From the NCBI RefSeq assembly GCF_014646055.1, contig NZ_BMMS01000018.1, forward strand, positions 124,001-188,000: a DNA stretch of 64,000 bases. The letters are read 5' to 3'. This document shows, one piece after another, positions 36,389 through 46,283 of the stretch. How positions within the stretch are numbered: position 1 is the first letter of the stretch; every line of letters starts with the position of its first letter. A model generated the notes under the pieces. The model had not been told where the DNA came from. It saw only the letters and a list, made by a program, of their open reading frames with translations, and ran no database searches. The translations under genes and the position numbers were made by a program. Source of the stretch: Wenjunlia tyrosinilytica (GTDB lineage Bacteria; Actinomycetota; Actinomycetes; Streptomycetales; Streptomycetaceae).

Positions 36389-37066
36389 TCAGCTCGGAAC
36401 CGGCGACGCCGGAGGACCCCTCAGTGAGACGGCGTGGGCGAGCAGGACCCCACGGGCCCGGAACGGCCTGCGGGGCACCGGCCGCCGCTGGGGCGGCTTG
36501 GCGCCCTCGACGCGGCGGAGCAGGAGCAGAACGGGGGCGAACACCACCGCGAGCAGGGCCTGGCACAGCCGGAACGCGGCCGTCTCACCGCGCCACAGCC
36601 ACAGCCCGCACAGCACCGCGGCCAGCAGGTGGGCCAGGACCATGCCGGATCCGGATCCGGAGTGGGCCATGGGCATCCCGTGCGCGGCCATGCTCTGCGC
36701 GGCCATCTCGTGCACGCTCGTGCCATGCAGCTCGTGGACGGCCGAGGCCTCGTGCGGGCGGGTGAGGATCACCACCGGATCCAGGGCGCGGGGGCGGTCG
36801 GACATGCCCTGGCCGGACGCCTGACGGAACAGCGAGTGCAGGCCGTACTGGGTGACCAGCGTCGCCCCGACGATGCCCGCGGGCCCGCACCGTCGCCCCG
36901 CAAGGGCCCACGCGGCGCCAAGCGTGGCGCACCATCCCGCCGCGAGCGACCACCACGGCAGCGGCCGACCGGACATCACCGCGTGCCCCAGGGCCGCGAG
37001 CGCCACGCAGACCGCGGCGAACACGGCGGCTCGCGCGGTGCGGGGAACGGGTCGGTCGGCAGTCAT
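36389..37066 (-). CDS. Membrane protein with a His/Met-rich loop
   Basis: A 225-residue protein with about five hydrophobic segments (e.g. AAVFAAVCVALAALGHAVM, WSLAAGWCATLGAAWALAG, GMVLAHLLAAVLCGLWLW). Between segments three and four is a loop containing HELHGTSVHEMAAQ and MAAHGMPMAHSGSG, the kind of His/Met content seen in copper-binding proteins. ATG 37066 is the start. It lies next to the sigma/anti-sigma pair, which may respond to metal, but this is inference. No named family is recognised. Confidence 0.65.
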   Translation of the reverse strand: MTADRPVPRTARAAVFAAVCVALAALGHAVMSGRPLPWWSLAAGWCATLGAAWALAGRRCGPAGIVGATLVTQYGLHSLFRQASGQGMSDRPRALDPVVILTRPHEASAVHELHGTSVHEMAAQSMAAHGMPMAHSGSGSGMVLAHLLAAVLCGLWLWRGETAAFRLCQALLAVVFAPVLLLLRRVEGAKPPQRRPVPRRPFRARGVLLAHAVSLRGPPASPVPS

Positions 37067-37239
37067 GTCCGGGTCATCGTCGCATCCAAGGTCAGCGGCC
37101 GGAGGGCAGGGTGCGCAACACGAGCTTTCCGCGGTTTGCCCGCATTGTTACCGCGACCACTTGATTCGTGGGGTCCGCGGGCGAATAGTGGGGCCTCAGC
37201 GGCGCTGAACGGGGGCGCCGAGGTGGAGGGAGAGACCCC

Positions 37240-37614
37240 ATGTCTCGATTTCCCGTGGTCACCGGAACGGCCGACGGCAGCACCGTCGTGGAGCTGTCCG
37301 GCGACATCGATCTGCTGACCGCCCCCACGGTTGCCCGGTGCATCGACGCCGTGACCCGCAATCCGCACCCGCGGGTGGTCCTGGACCTGCGGCCGGTCAC
37401 CTTCATGGACTGCCGCGGTATGTCCCTCCTGGTCCGGGCGCGGCGCCGCATCAGAGAGCGGGCCGGCATGCTCGTGGTGGTGACCGACGACAGCCGGATC
37501 CTGCGGACGATGCGCACGACCGGCCTGCTGGAATCGTTCGTCGTCCACTCGGAGCTGCGCTCGGCACTGGCCGCGGTCTCCTCGCCGCTGCGCAACCCCG
37601 CCGCGTCCGCCTGA
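37240..37614 (+). CDS. STAS-domain protein (anti-sigma factor antagonist-like)
   Basis: A 124-residue protein with the single STAS fold: VVELSGDIDLLTAPTVARCI then VVLDLRPVTFMDCRGMSLLV. In classical antagonists the loop is DSSG with a phosphorylated Ser. Here it is DCRG, with no Ser at either position, so kinase control at this loop is unlikely. ATG 37240 follows GGAGGGAGAG. No kinase gene is adjacent. Confidence 0.85.
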   Translation: MSRFPVVTGTADGSTVVELSGDIDLLTAPTVARCIDAVTRNPHPRVVLDLRPVTFMDCRGMSLLVRARRRIRERAGMLVVVTDDSRILRTMRTTGLLESFVVHSELRSALAAVSSPLRNPAASA

Positions 37615-37666
37615 CCCCCTCGCCCCGGTACTCACACCCGCCCCACGCCCCGCCGTACACCCTGCC

Positions 37667-38524
37667 TCACCGTTGCTCGGGGACGCCTTCGCCGGAGAGT
37701 CCGTAGACCCGTGCCGCCGTGCCGCCGAGCACGGCGGCCTGCTCGTCCGGGCCCAGGGACGCCGTCAGCTCCACCGCGGCCTTGAGCACATCCGCGTAGG
37801 AGGCCGCGACCAGGCACACCGGCCAGTCCGAGCCGAACATCAGCCGGTCCGGACCGAACGCCTCCAGCACCGTGTCGGCGAACGGCCGCAGCGCCTCCAC
37901 CGTCCAGGTGCGCCAGTCCGCCTCGGTGACCATGCCGGACAGCTTGCAGACGGTGTTCGGCAGCTCCGCGAGCGCCCGGACGTCCCGCGCCCAGGGCTCC
38001 GGCTCCCCGGCGGCGATCGGCGGCTTGCCCAGATGGTCGAGAACGAAGGTCAGCTCCGGCACCGCCGCGGCGACCTCCACGGCCGCCGGAAGCTGGTGCG
38101 GCAGCACCACCAGGTCGTAGACCAGTCCGGCACTCGCCACCGCCTGGAGCCCCCTCAGCGCCTCGGGGCGCACCAGCCAGCGTGGATCGGGCTCGGCCTG
38201 CACCTGGTGGCGGATGCCCACCAGCGGGCCCGTCCCGGCGAGGCGCGCCAGGTTCTCTCCGACATCGCGCGAGGTCAGATCGGTCCAGCCGACGACCCCG
38301 GCGATCAGCGGACTGGAGGCTGCCAGCTCCAGGAACTCCGGGGTCTCCCGCGCCACCGTGACCGTCTGCACGAGAACGGTGGCGTCCACCCCGGCCGCCG
38401 CGGCCTCACGCTGCAGCTCCTCCACCGTGAATGTGCGCCGCAGCGGCTCCAGCTCCGGACCGGCGATCCAGTCCTGGGCGCGGACCGCGAGGTCCCACAC
38501 ATGGTGGTGCGCGTCGACGATCAC
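37667..38524 (-). CDS. Amidohydrolase, probable sugar lactonase (L-fuconolactonase-like)
   Basis: A 285-residue amidohydrolase of the COG3618 type. VDAHHHVWDL begins the protein (metal-binding HxH), TFVLDHLGKPPI and LMFGSDWPVC carry the later His and Asp. Family members open L-fucono- and L-rhamnono-lactones. The GTG start at 38524 overlaps the upstream stop (GTGA). It is the last gene of a four-gene operon with a mutarotase, an aldo/keto reductase and an SDR, which fits oxidative L-fucose-type degradation. Confidence 0.85.
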   Translation of the reverse strand: MIVDAHHHVWDLAVRAQDWIAGPELEPLRRTFTVEELQREAAAAGVDATVLVQTVTVARETPEFLELAASSPLIAGVVGWTDLTSRDVGENLARLAGTGPLVGIRHQVQAEPDPRWLVRPEALRGLQAVASAGLVYDLVVLPHQLPAAVEVAAAVPELTFVLDHLGKPPIAAGEPEPWARDVRALAELPNTVCKLSGMVTEADWRTWTVEALRPFADTVLEAFGPDRLMFGSDWPVCLVAASYADVLKAAVELTASLGPDEQAAVLGGTAARVYGLSGEGVPEQR

Positions 38525-38832
38525 AGCTGCCACACCACCGGCAGGCATGCCCCGGTGCCGTCCCGCGAGTAGTCGTGGGAGACCTCCAGCAACTCGGCCA
38601 TACGCGCCTGCCACGCCGCGTTGACCGGCAGCCCCTCCAGCTCACCGATGAGCCGGGAGTAGTCCTCGCAGTCGATCACGTGGAACAGATCCGTACCGCT
38701 GCGCCAGATCGTCCACGACGTCGCTCCCGCCGCGCGGATCGCATCGGTCAGCTCCTGCGGAACCTCCCGGTGCGCCGCCTCGTACTCCTCGATCCCGTCG
38801 GCGCGCACGCGGGTGTGCAGGGCCACTCTCAT
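38521..38832 (-). CDS. L-rhamnose/L-fucose mutarotase-like protein
   Basis: A 103-residue RhaM-type protein interconverting sugar anomers. Family stretches: VALHTRVRADGIEEYEAAHR, VPQELTDAIRAAGATSWTIW, LFHVIDCEDYSRLI and NAAWQARMAELL. ATG overlaps the aldo/keto-reductase stop and its own stop overlaps the lactonase start, so the three are tightly coupled. Whether it prefers fucose or rhamnose cannot be judged. Confidence 0.9.
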   Translation of the reverse strand: MRVALHTRVRADGIEEYEAAHREVPQELTDAIRAAGATSWTIWRSGTDLFHVIDCEDYSRLIGELEGLPVNAAWQARMAELLEVSHDYSRDGTGACLPVVWQL

Positions 38833-39824
38833 GTCGGGCTCCCTCCCGGGACGGGGACCTCCACGGGCAGCAGACCCCCGGTGCGCAGCGAGGTCCACAG
38901 CCGCTGCGGCACCGCTCGGCACAGCATGGCCGCCGCGTCCCTGACCTCCGCGGCGGTACGGGCGCCGAGCAGGACGCTCGCGACCGCCGGGTGCCCGAAC
39001 GGGAAGCGCAGTGCCGCCGCGCGCAGCGGCACCCCCTCCCGTGCGCACACTCCCTTGAACCGCAGCGCGCGCTCCAGCACGGACTCCGGCGCGGTCGCAT
39101 AGTCATAGGTGGCGCCCGGCCTCGGGTCGGCGAGCAGGCCGGAGTTGAAGACCCCGCCGACCACCACCGAGGCCCCCCGCTCACGGGCCAGCGGCAGGAG
39201 TTCGTCCAGGCCGCTCTGGTCGAGCAGGCTGTAGCGGCCGGCGAGCAGGACCACGTCCATGTCGGTCTCCCGCAGGAAGCGGGTCAGGAGTGCGGCCTGG
39301 TTCATCCCGGCCCCGATCGCCCCCACGACGCCCTCGGAGCGCAGCCGCTCCAGCGCCGGGTACGCCCCGCTCAGCGCCTGCTCGGGATGGTCGTCGGGAT
39401 CGTGCAGATAGACGATGTCGACGCGGGAGAGGTCCAGGCGCTTCAGGCTCGCCTCGATACTGCGCATCACCCCGTCCGCGGTGAAGTCCCAGCGGCGGTG
39501 GTGGGTGGCGGGGACGGCGAACCCCTGCGCCAGATCGTCCCCCTCCACCCGGTCGACCGGCTCCAGCAGGCGCCCGACCTTGGTGGAGACGGTGAACTCC
39601 TCGCGCGGTCTGCCCCGCAGCGCCAGGCCCAGCCGCCGCTCCGCCAGACCGAGTCCGTAGTGGGGCGCGGTGTCGAAGTACCGCACCCCGACGTCCCACG
39701 CGGCGTCCACGGTCGCCCGCGCGTCGTCGTCCGAGACGGGGGAGTAGAGATTGCCGATCGGGGCGGTGCCCAGGGACAGCACGGTCACCTCGACGCCGCT
39801 GCCGCCGAGCCCCACGCTTCTCAC
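38829..39824 (-). CDS. Aldo/keto reductase, probable L-fucose-type dehydrogenase
   Basis: A 331-residue aldo/keto reductase. The tetrad is suggested by YFDTAPHYGLGLAERRLG (Asp, Tyr), STKVGR (Lys) and DIVYLHDPDD (His). It resembles the D-threo-aldose/L-fucose dehydrogenase branch, which oxidises C1 of the sugar to a lactone. In the operon it would act between the mutarotase and the lactonase. GTG start at 39824, 9 bases after the SDR stop. Confidence 0.87.
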   Translation of the reverse strand: MRSVGLGGSGVEVTVLSLGTAPIGNLYSPVSDDDARATVDAAWDVGVRYFDTAPHYGLGLAERRLGLALRGRPREEFTVSTKVGRLLEPVDRVEGDDLAQGFAVPATHHRRWDFTADGVMRSIEASLKRLDLSRVDIVYLHDPDDHPEQALSGAYPALERLRSEGVVGAIGAGMNQAALLTRFLRETDMDVVLLAGRYSLLDQSGLDELLPLARERGASVVVGGVFNSGLLADPRPGATYDYATAPESVLERALRFKGVCAREGVPLRAAALRFPFGHPAVASVLLGARTAAEVRDAAAMLCRAVPQRLWTSLRTGGLLPVEVPVPGGSPT

Positions 39825-39833
39825 GGCGGCCGG

Positions 39834-40601
39834 CTACTTCGCCGGGCGCGGTCGAAGGCCCTGCATCCCGCCGTCGACGGCGAGCGCCGTGCCGGTGACC
39901 GAGGCGGCGTCGGGTCCGGCGAGGTACACGATCGCGGCGGCGACGTCCTCGGCGGAGACGAGGCGGCCCATCGGCTGACGGGCGTTCAGCGCGGCCCGTT
40001 CGGCCTCGGGGTCGTCGGCGGCGTCCAGCAGGCGGGCGATCCAGGGGGTGTCGGCGGTGCCGGGGTTGACGCAGTTGACGCGTATGCCCTCGCGGACGTG
40101 GTCTGCGGCCATGGCGAGGGTCAGTGAGAGCACGGCGCCCTTGCTCGCCGAGTACAGCGCGCGCTGCGGCAGGCCCGCGGTCGCGGCGATGGAGCAGGTG
40201 TTGACGATGGCGGCCCTGCCGGGGCGGCCGGCCGCTGCCCGGCGCAGATGGGGCAGAGCCGCCCGGGAGGTGCGGACCATGCCGAGGAGATTCACCTCCA
40301 GGACGCGGTGCCACTCCTCGTCGTCGTTGTCCTCCACGGTCCCGATGGCGCCGATGCCCGCGTTGTTCACCAGGACGTCGATGCCGCCGAGTTCGGCGGC
40401 GGCGGTCTCCACGGCCGCGGTCACGGAGACGCCGTCCGAGATATCGGCGTGGAACGCGTGCAAGGGCTTCTCGGCACCGCTGGGATCGAGGTCCAGCACG
40501 GCGACCTCTGCACCGCGCTCGGCGAGCAGCCGCGCGGTCGCCTTCCCGATACCGGACGCGCCGCCGGTGACGACAGCTTTCAGCCCACGGAAGTCCGCCA
40601 T
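39834..40601 (-). CDS. Short-chain dehydrogenase/reductase
   Basis: A 255-residue classical SDR: VVTGGASGIGKATARLLAER (cofactor), NNAGIG, NTCSIAATAGLPQRALYSAS then KGAV (Ser, YxxxK), NPGTADTPW. First gene of the deoxysugar operon. In oxidative fucose pathways an SDR oxidises 2-keto-3-deoxy-L-fuconate, which is the likely role. The dehydratase normally needed before that step is not in this operon. Confidence 0.87.
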   Translation of the reverse strand: MADFRGLKAVVTGGASGIGKATARLLAERGAEVAVLDLDPSGAEKPLHAFHADISDGVSVTAAVETAAAELGGIDVLVNNAGIGAIGTVEDNDDEEWHRVLEVNLLGMVRTSRAALPHLRRAAAGRPGRAAIVNTCSIAATAGLPQRALYSASKGAVLSLTLAMAADHVREGIRVNCVNPGTADTPWIARLLDAADDPEAERAALNARQPMGRLVSAEDVAAAIVYLAGPDAASVTGTALAVDGGMQGLRPRPAK

Positions 40602-40695
40602 GACCGGCGACTCTACAAGAAGTTCTCCGACCAATCCATGGGCCGTAGGGCGCGATCCGGGGGAATGGGCGGCGCATTGTGGGCCGCTTAAATCA

Positions 40696-40710
40696 AGTGA
40701 TCCGATCACT
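40696..40710. promoter_or_regulatory. Operator-like palindrome upstream of the deoxysugar operon
   Basis: AGTGATC-C-GATCACT is a perfect 7-base inverted repeat about 95 bases before the SDR start. TGATC-GATCA cores are common in operators of GntR/FadR-type sugar-acid regulators. No such regulator is adjacent. Confidence 0.65.
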
Positions 40711-40726
40711 GAGTGTTGGGGGCAGT

Positions 40727-40764
40727 GGAAGGACCCGCCCTTTTCGGCGAGGGCGGGTCCTTCC
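40727..40764 (-). terminator. Terminator of the malate synthase gene
   Basis: GGAAGGACCCGCCC (40727-40740) and GGGCGGGTCCTTCC (40751-40764) form a perfect 14-bp stem with a 10-base loop, 37 bases after the malate synthase stop and ahead of the deoxysugar operon promoter region. Confidence 0.85.
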
Positions 40765-40800
40765 GGAAGGAGCTGAGGTGTCGCCGGGCTCCAGCCGTCG

Positions 40801-42414
<1,614 letters not shown>

Positions 42415-42525
42415 GGATGTCACTCCTTTGCGGGCGGTGCCGGCGGCGACCCAGCCGCGACATCCGGCACGCGGTGCCGGATGTGGACCGGGGGCGGTCG
42501 CGGGCGCCGCCCGAGTCCGCGGCGC

Positions 42526-42561
42526 TTCTGACCAGTGGAGAATAGTTTTTGCATTGCGGAA
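42526..42561. promoter_or_regulatory. Pair of AllR-like boxes upstream of malate synthase
   Basis: TTCTGACCAGTGGAG (42526-42540) and TTTTGCATTGCGGAA (42547-42561) both fit TTYY-N7-GRAR and start 21 bases apart. The same arrangement occurs twice before the allR/allB genes. The pair lies 112-147 bases before the aceB start. Confidence 0.6.
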
Positions 42562-42629
42562 CTTCAATGGTTTGTTGATGGTGGGTCGTGACTGAGGGGG
42601 CCGCTGTGACGCACAGTGCCGGCCGCCGC

Positions 42630-43229
42630 TCAACCCTCCAGCAGGGTGAGGGCGTCCGGGGTGTCCACATCGTCGGGGGCGGCGATGTCGGAGCACTCGA
42701 CGAGCGCGAGATCGCGCGCGTGGGCGAGCAGGAAGTCACGGGCGCCCCGGTCGCCGCGGGCGCTGTCCGCGACCTCGTCCCAGTAGCGGGCCGCGACCAG
42801 GACCGGGTGACCGCGCTCGCCCCCGTAGGAGGCGGCGACGAGATCCGCGCCCGCCCGGTGCGCGGCGATCAGCCGCGCCACGACTCCCGAGCCGATGCGC
42901 GGCTGGTCCACGAGCATCACCACGAGGGCGGACGCCTCGACCCCGCGCAGGGAGACCAGTCCCGCCCGCAGAGACGAGCCCATCCCGGACTCCCAGTCGG
43001 GGTTGTCGACGAGGAGTGAGCCGGTGAGCCGGGCGCGCTCTCGGACCTTGTCCGCCGAGGCCCCCACCACGATGTGCACGGGCGCGCACCCGCCCTCCCG
43101 CAGCACGGCGTCGGCCCGCTCCACGAGCGGCCGCCCCCGGTGGTTCAGCAGCGCCTTGGCCCTGCCCCCGAGCCGCCGCCCCCCACCAGCCGCCAGCACC
43201 AACCCCGCCACCCGCTCAGGAGACCCCAT
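42630..43229 (-). CDS. MobA-like nucleotidyltransferase
   Basis: A 199-residue protein with [19 protein letters not shown], the LAAGxxxRxGxxK signature of MobA/MocA-type enzymes that attach CMP or GMP to molybdopterin, then [11 protein letters not shown] and [11 protein letters not shown] 43229 is chosen; a longer frame upstream lacks support. In purine catabolism such a protein would mature xanthine dehydrogenase, whose genes are not in this window. Confidence 0.85.
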   Translation of the reverse strand: MGSPERVAGLVLAAGGGRRLGGRAKALLNHRGRPLVERADAVLREGGCAPVHIVVGASADKVRERARLTGSLLVDNPDWESGMGSSLRAGLVSLRGVEASALVVMLVDQPRIGSGVVARLIAAHRAGADLVAASYGGERGHPVLVAARYWDEVADSARGDRGARDFLLAHARDLALVECSDIAAPDDVDTPDALTLLEG

Positions 43230-43263
43230 GTCCCCACAGTGCCACGATGTCCCCACAGTGCCA
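43228..43263 (+). repeat. 18-bp tandem duplication at the nucleotidyltransferase start
   Basis: atgtccccacagtgccacg occurs at 43228 and again at 43246. The first copy includes the start codon of the minus-strand nucleotidyltransferase gene, the second its upstream region, so the duplication changes the 5' leader. Confidence 0.8.
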
Positions 43264-43371
43264 CGCACCGGGACGCAGGGCTCACCCCCGTCCCTCGGCG
43301 CCGCCCCCTCCGCCGGCACCGACGGGTGACGGGAAAGGTGCCGCACGGACGAAGGGTGTGCGGACGCGCCG

Positions 43372-44850
43372 CTACTTTCTCCGGGACACCGCCGGGTACG
43401 CGGCCAACGTCCCCGACGTCTGGAACAGGCCTGTGTCCTTCGAGGTGAAGACCGGCACCGCCGTGTTCTTCGGCTGCGGGGTGGTCACCCCGGTTCTCAG
43501 GTCGGTCTCCACCACCCGCGTGGGCACGGCCTCCTCCTCGGTGCCGAAGTCGAACGGGAAGGCCCCATAAGCCGTGTCCGCCCAACGGGACGTGCTGCGG
43601 GTGACCCCGAACGCGCGGCCGGAGTCGTCCACCGCCGTCAGGGTGATGCCCTTGCTCTTCGCCGAACCCGCGAAGCACGATCCCCGCTTCGCCGCCAGGT
43701 CGAACCCCACCTGCCCCGAGACCAGGTACTCCCCGCTCGGCGAGAGCTGCGTCGTGGACTGCGCCGCCAGCTCCCGCACCGAGCCATTGCCCACCGCCGG
43801 GTCGGTGATGTCGCAGGCGACCTGCGCCACCAGCTCGCCGTCGTCCAGGTCGTGCACGGCCACGACGTCCTTCTTCGACCCCTCCGCCGTCCGCGCGTCC
43901 GGGAAGAGCGTCCAGTCGACGACGATGTAGCCACCGGCGACCGCCAGCGGGGTGGCGCTCGCGGCGCGCTTGGGGGCCACCTTCCCGGTGTTCCAGGCCG
44001 TGCCGACGGCGAACCCGTCCGCGCAGGGAAGGTACGCGTCGGGCTTCCAGCGGAAGTCGCAGTAGCTGGACTGCTCGAAGGAGGACACCGGCCCGGCCGC
44101 CGTCATGAACTGCGCGGTGCCCTCCGCCGAGCACGACGCCCCCGGCGGCATGTCCTGTTCGCGGCACCGCGGCAGCTTCACCGACGTGGGCCGCTGCCCG
44201 ACCCTTCGCTCCTTGCCGGTGACCGGATCGAGGGCGACCACCCGGGACTCCGCCCGCTGCGTGATCAGCAGTCCCCCCGCGAAGTCGCCCACCTCACCGC
44301 CCGCGTACGTGTAGTGGCGAATCGCCTTCGCCGTACCCGTGGCGGTCGCGTGCACGGTGTCCACGGTGAGCAACGGCCCGTTCTCCGTGCGCCCGTCGCG
44401 CACGATCACCACGATCTCCTCGCCGTCGGTGTCCGAGGCGATACGGATGTCGGTGCTCGCCCCGCTCATCGCGGTGGGCGCGCTGAACGTCCACGCCTGC
44501 CTGCCCCCGTCCAGCGAGCGCGCGTGCACCTTCCCGTCGTTGTTCATCGCCTGCACGAACACCCCGCTGTGCGGGGCGACCACCCATGAACCATGGGTGC
44601 GCGACTGAGGCGAGGTGACCGCCTCGGTCCAACCGTGCTTGTTGTCGAATCCCTTGGGCACCGTGAAGCGGCTCTGCGCGGGCAGCGCCGGGCGGCCGCT
44701 CGCCGACGCCGAGGCCTTCCCCCCGCCGAACAGCGGCCCTTCACCGTCCGAGGAGTGCGAGCCACCGGACGAGGTGCAGGAAGCCGCACCCGCCAAGGCC
44801 ACGCAGACGGCGGCCGCGGTGAACGGGGCGCGCCTGCCGACAGCCCTCAC
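43372..44850 (-). CDS. Secreted lipoprotein, probable beta-propeller
   Basis: A 492-residue protein with a short basic N-terminus, hydrophobic core and LAGAASC lipobox, so probably membrane-anchored outside the cell. The mature part has WD40/PQQ-like segments (VHARSLDGGRQAWTFSAPTA, SRVVALDPVTGKERRVG, VVAVHDLDDGELVAQVACD) and at least six later Cys residues that could form disulfides. GTG 44850 overlaps the stop of the membrane-protein gene upstream (GTGA). The function is unknown. Confidence 0.78.
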   Translation of the reverse strand: MRAVGRRAPFTAAAVCVALAGAASCTSSGGSHSSDGEGPLFGGGKASASASGRPALPAQSRFTVPKGFDNKHGWTEAVTSPQSRTHGSWVVAPHSGVFVQAMNNDGKVHARSLDGGRQAWTFSAPTAMSGASTDIRIASDTDGEEIVVIVRDGRTENGPLLTVDTVHATATGTAKAIRHYTYAGGEVGDFAGGLLITQRAESRVVALDPVTGKERRVGQRPTSVKLPRCREQDMPPGASCSAEGTAQFMTAAGPVSSFEQSSYCDFRWKPDAYLPCADGFAVGTAWNTGKVAPKRAASATPLAVAGGYIVVDWTLFPDARTAEGSKKDVVAVHDLDDGELVAQVACDITDPAVGNGSVRELAAQSTTQLSPSGEYLVSGQVGFDLAAKRGSCFAGSAKSKGITLTAVDDSGRAFGVTRSTSRWADTAYGAFPFDFGTEEEAVPTRVVETDLRTGVTTPQPKNTAVPVFTSKDTGLFQTSGTLAAYPAVSRRK

Positions 44851-45905
44851 GGCGACACCTTCCTCGCACCGGGAGCGGGACCGGACCCCGGCGCTCCTGG
44901 CCCGTCGGCCCCTGTCCCCGGCCTGCCGGCCCCTGCGCCGATCGCGGCCGCAGCGGCCGCCTGCTCCAACGCGGCCGGGAAGCCGGTGGGGAACAGGCAC
45001 AGCCAGCGGTCATCGCCGATCCTCAGCCGCTGCGCCGCCATCACCCCGTTGCCGATCATCACACCGGCGACCGCGACCGTGGCCTCCGTCGAGCGGCTGA
45101 GGCTGTCCAGGCGGTCCGCGGTGTAGCTGATGTCCCTCGGCGTCAGCGCGGCGCCGAGCGAATCGGCGCGTGCCGCCACCGCGTCCTGGCAGTGCGTTCC
45201 CCACGCGAACTGCTCGGCCAGTCCGATCACCAGCCCGCTGATCCACTGCGTGGTGGCAGGCGCGGGCGGTACGACGATCCGCAGGGTGTCGACCGTCCTG
45301 CCGTCCTTGACGACGTCGAACACCGCGAGCAGCGCCTCGCCCCGCAGATCCACGCGGGTGACGGAGTGACCGTCGAGGTGGACGCGGGACGTGCCCCACG
45401 CCCGGCCGCCGCCGACTCCCATCATCCCCCCGGAGCCGCCCAACTGCCCGGCCATGACGCTCACCGACCGGAACGAGTGCCGCATCCAGCCGTCGATCGC
45501 CATCGTCGTCTGCTGGTCGAAGTGCCGCTGGACGGTGATCGGCCGCAGGGAGGTGACCAGGGTGCTGCCCGTGTGGTCGCCGTAGGCGAGGTCACCGCGC
45601 GCCGCCGTGGTGTCGAGCCCGCCGCCGAGGCGCCGACTCGCCGCGTGGTCGGCCGCGTTGTCCGTCCGGACACGCGCACCGCGCGTGAACCAGACGCACA
45701 GCGCGGCGACGCAGACGCAGGCGAGGAAGAAGATGATGAGCACGTCCAGGGCGCCCAGGCCCACGGTCTTGCCGTGCTCGTCGGTGAACACCCCGCCCAC
45801 CCCGGCGAACACGAGCAGCGCGCCGAAAGCCCCCGACAGGATCGACAGAACCAGAGCCGCCCTCGGCATGCGCACCTTCGCCGCCCTCGACAACGGCACC
45901 GACAT
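44847..45905 (-). CDS. Two-helix membrane protein of unknown function
   Basis: A 352-residue protein. After a short basic start there are two hydrophobic segments (ALVLSILSGAFGALLVFAGV and LDVLIIFFLACVCVAALCVW), then a large soluble domain without a family I recognise and an Ala/Gly/Pro-rich tail. It is coupled to the following lipoprotein gene, suggesting a joint role at the cell envelope. ATG 45905 is the start. Confidence 0.7.
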   Translation of the reverse strand: MSVPLSRAAKVRMPRAALVLSILSGAFGALLVFAGVGGVFTDEHGKTVGLGALDVLIIFFLACVCVAALCVWFTRGARVRTDNAADHAASRRLGGGLDTTAARGDLAYGDHTGSTLVTSLRPITVQRHFDQQTTMAIDGWMRHSFRSVSVMAGQLGGSGGMMGVGGGRAWGTSRVHLDGHSVTRVDLRGEALLAVFDVVKDGRTVDTLRIVVPPAPATTQWISGLVIGLAEQFAWGTHCQDAVAARADSLGAALTPRDISYTADRLDSLSRSTEATVAVAGVMIGNGVMAAQRLRIGDDRWLCLFPTGFPAALEQAAAAAAIGAGAGRPGTGADGPGAPGSGPAPGARKVSP

Positions 45906-46283
45906 GCTTTCCCCCAACTGCGTCGTCCTGTGCGAACCGGCGGACCGTGTCCGGCCGCGACTGCCAGTCAACACGATCCGGAGCCCCCGCGGGTCGGCGC
46001 CCGGGCCTCGTGCGGGGATGTCGAGGGGTCGGGGCGCAGGTCTCCGGGTCGGAGGGATCCGGGGGAACGAAAGCGGCAGTCGGCCGCGTCCTTGGCAACT
46101 GGTGCCGCGAGAACCGGTGCCGCGAGAACCGGTGCCGCGGGAACTGGTGCCGCCGAGGCTGAGGAGACAAGAAGGGCGACCACGGTCGGGACACGGCTCG
46201 ACACGGCAGGACACAGCAGGACACGGCACAGGACACGGCACCGATCGAGTCCGCCATCGACCAGCACCCGAAGGCCGAGGACC
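45906..46283. other. Intergenic stretch with two tandem-repeat tracts
   Basis: No convincing gene. It carries the 15-bp repeat at 46102-46161 and, at about 46190-46245, a degenerate acacggcagg repeat (gacacggctcgacacggcag...). It is the divergent promoter region of the membrane-protein pair and the amidase, though no clear -35/-10 pair stands out. Confidence 0.55.
46102..46161 (+). repeat. 15-bp tandem repeat, four units, intergenic
   Basis: ggtgccgcgagaacc twice (46102, 46117), ggtgccgcgggaact (46132) and ggtgccgccgaggct (46147). Confidence 0.9.

Noticed and set aside
36434-37318. Plus-strand open frame opposite the His/Met-rich membrane protein
   Set aside because: The minus-strand frame has clear membrane segments and a good start; the plus frame has none and runs past the STAS gene start.
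45192-46283. Upstream extension of the amidase frame
   Set aside because: The extra about 360 residues are low-complexity and lie opposite the membrane-protein gene; the family fold begins at the ATG at 46284.
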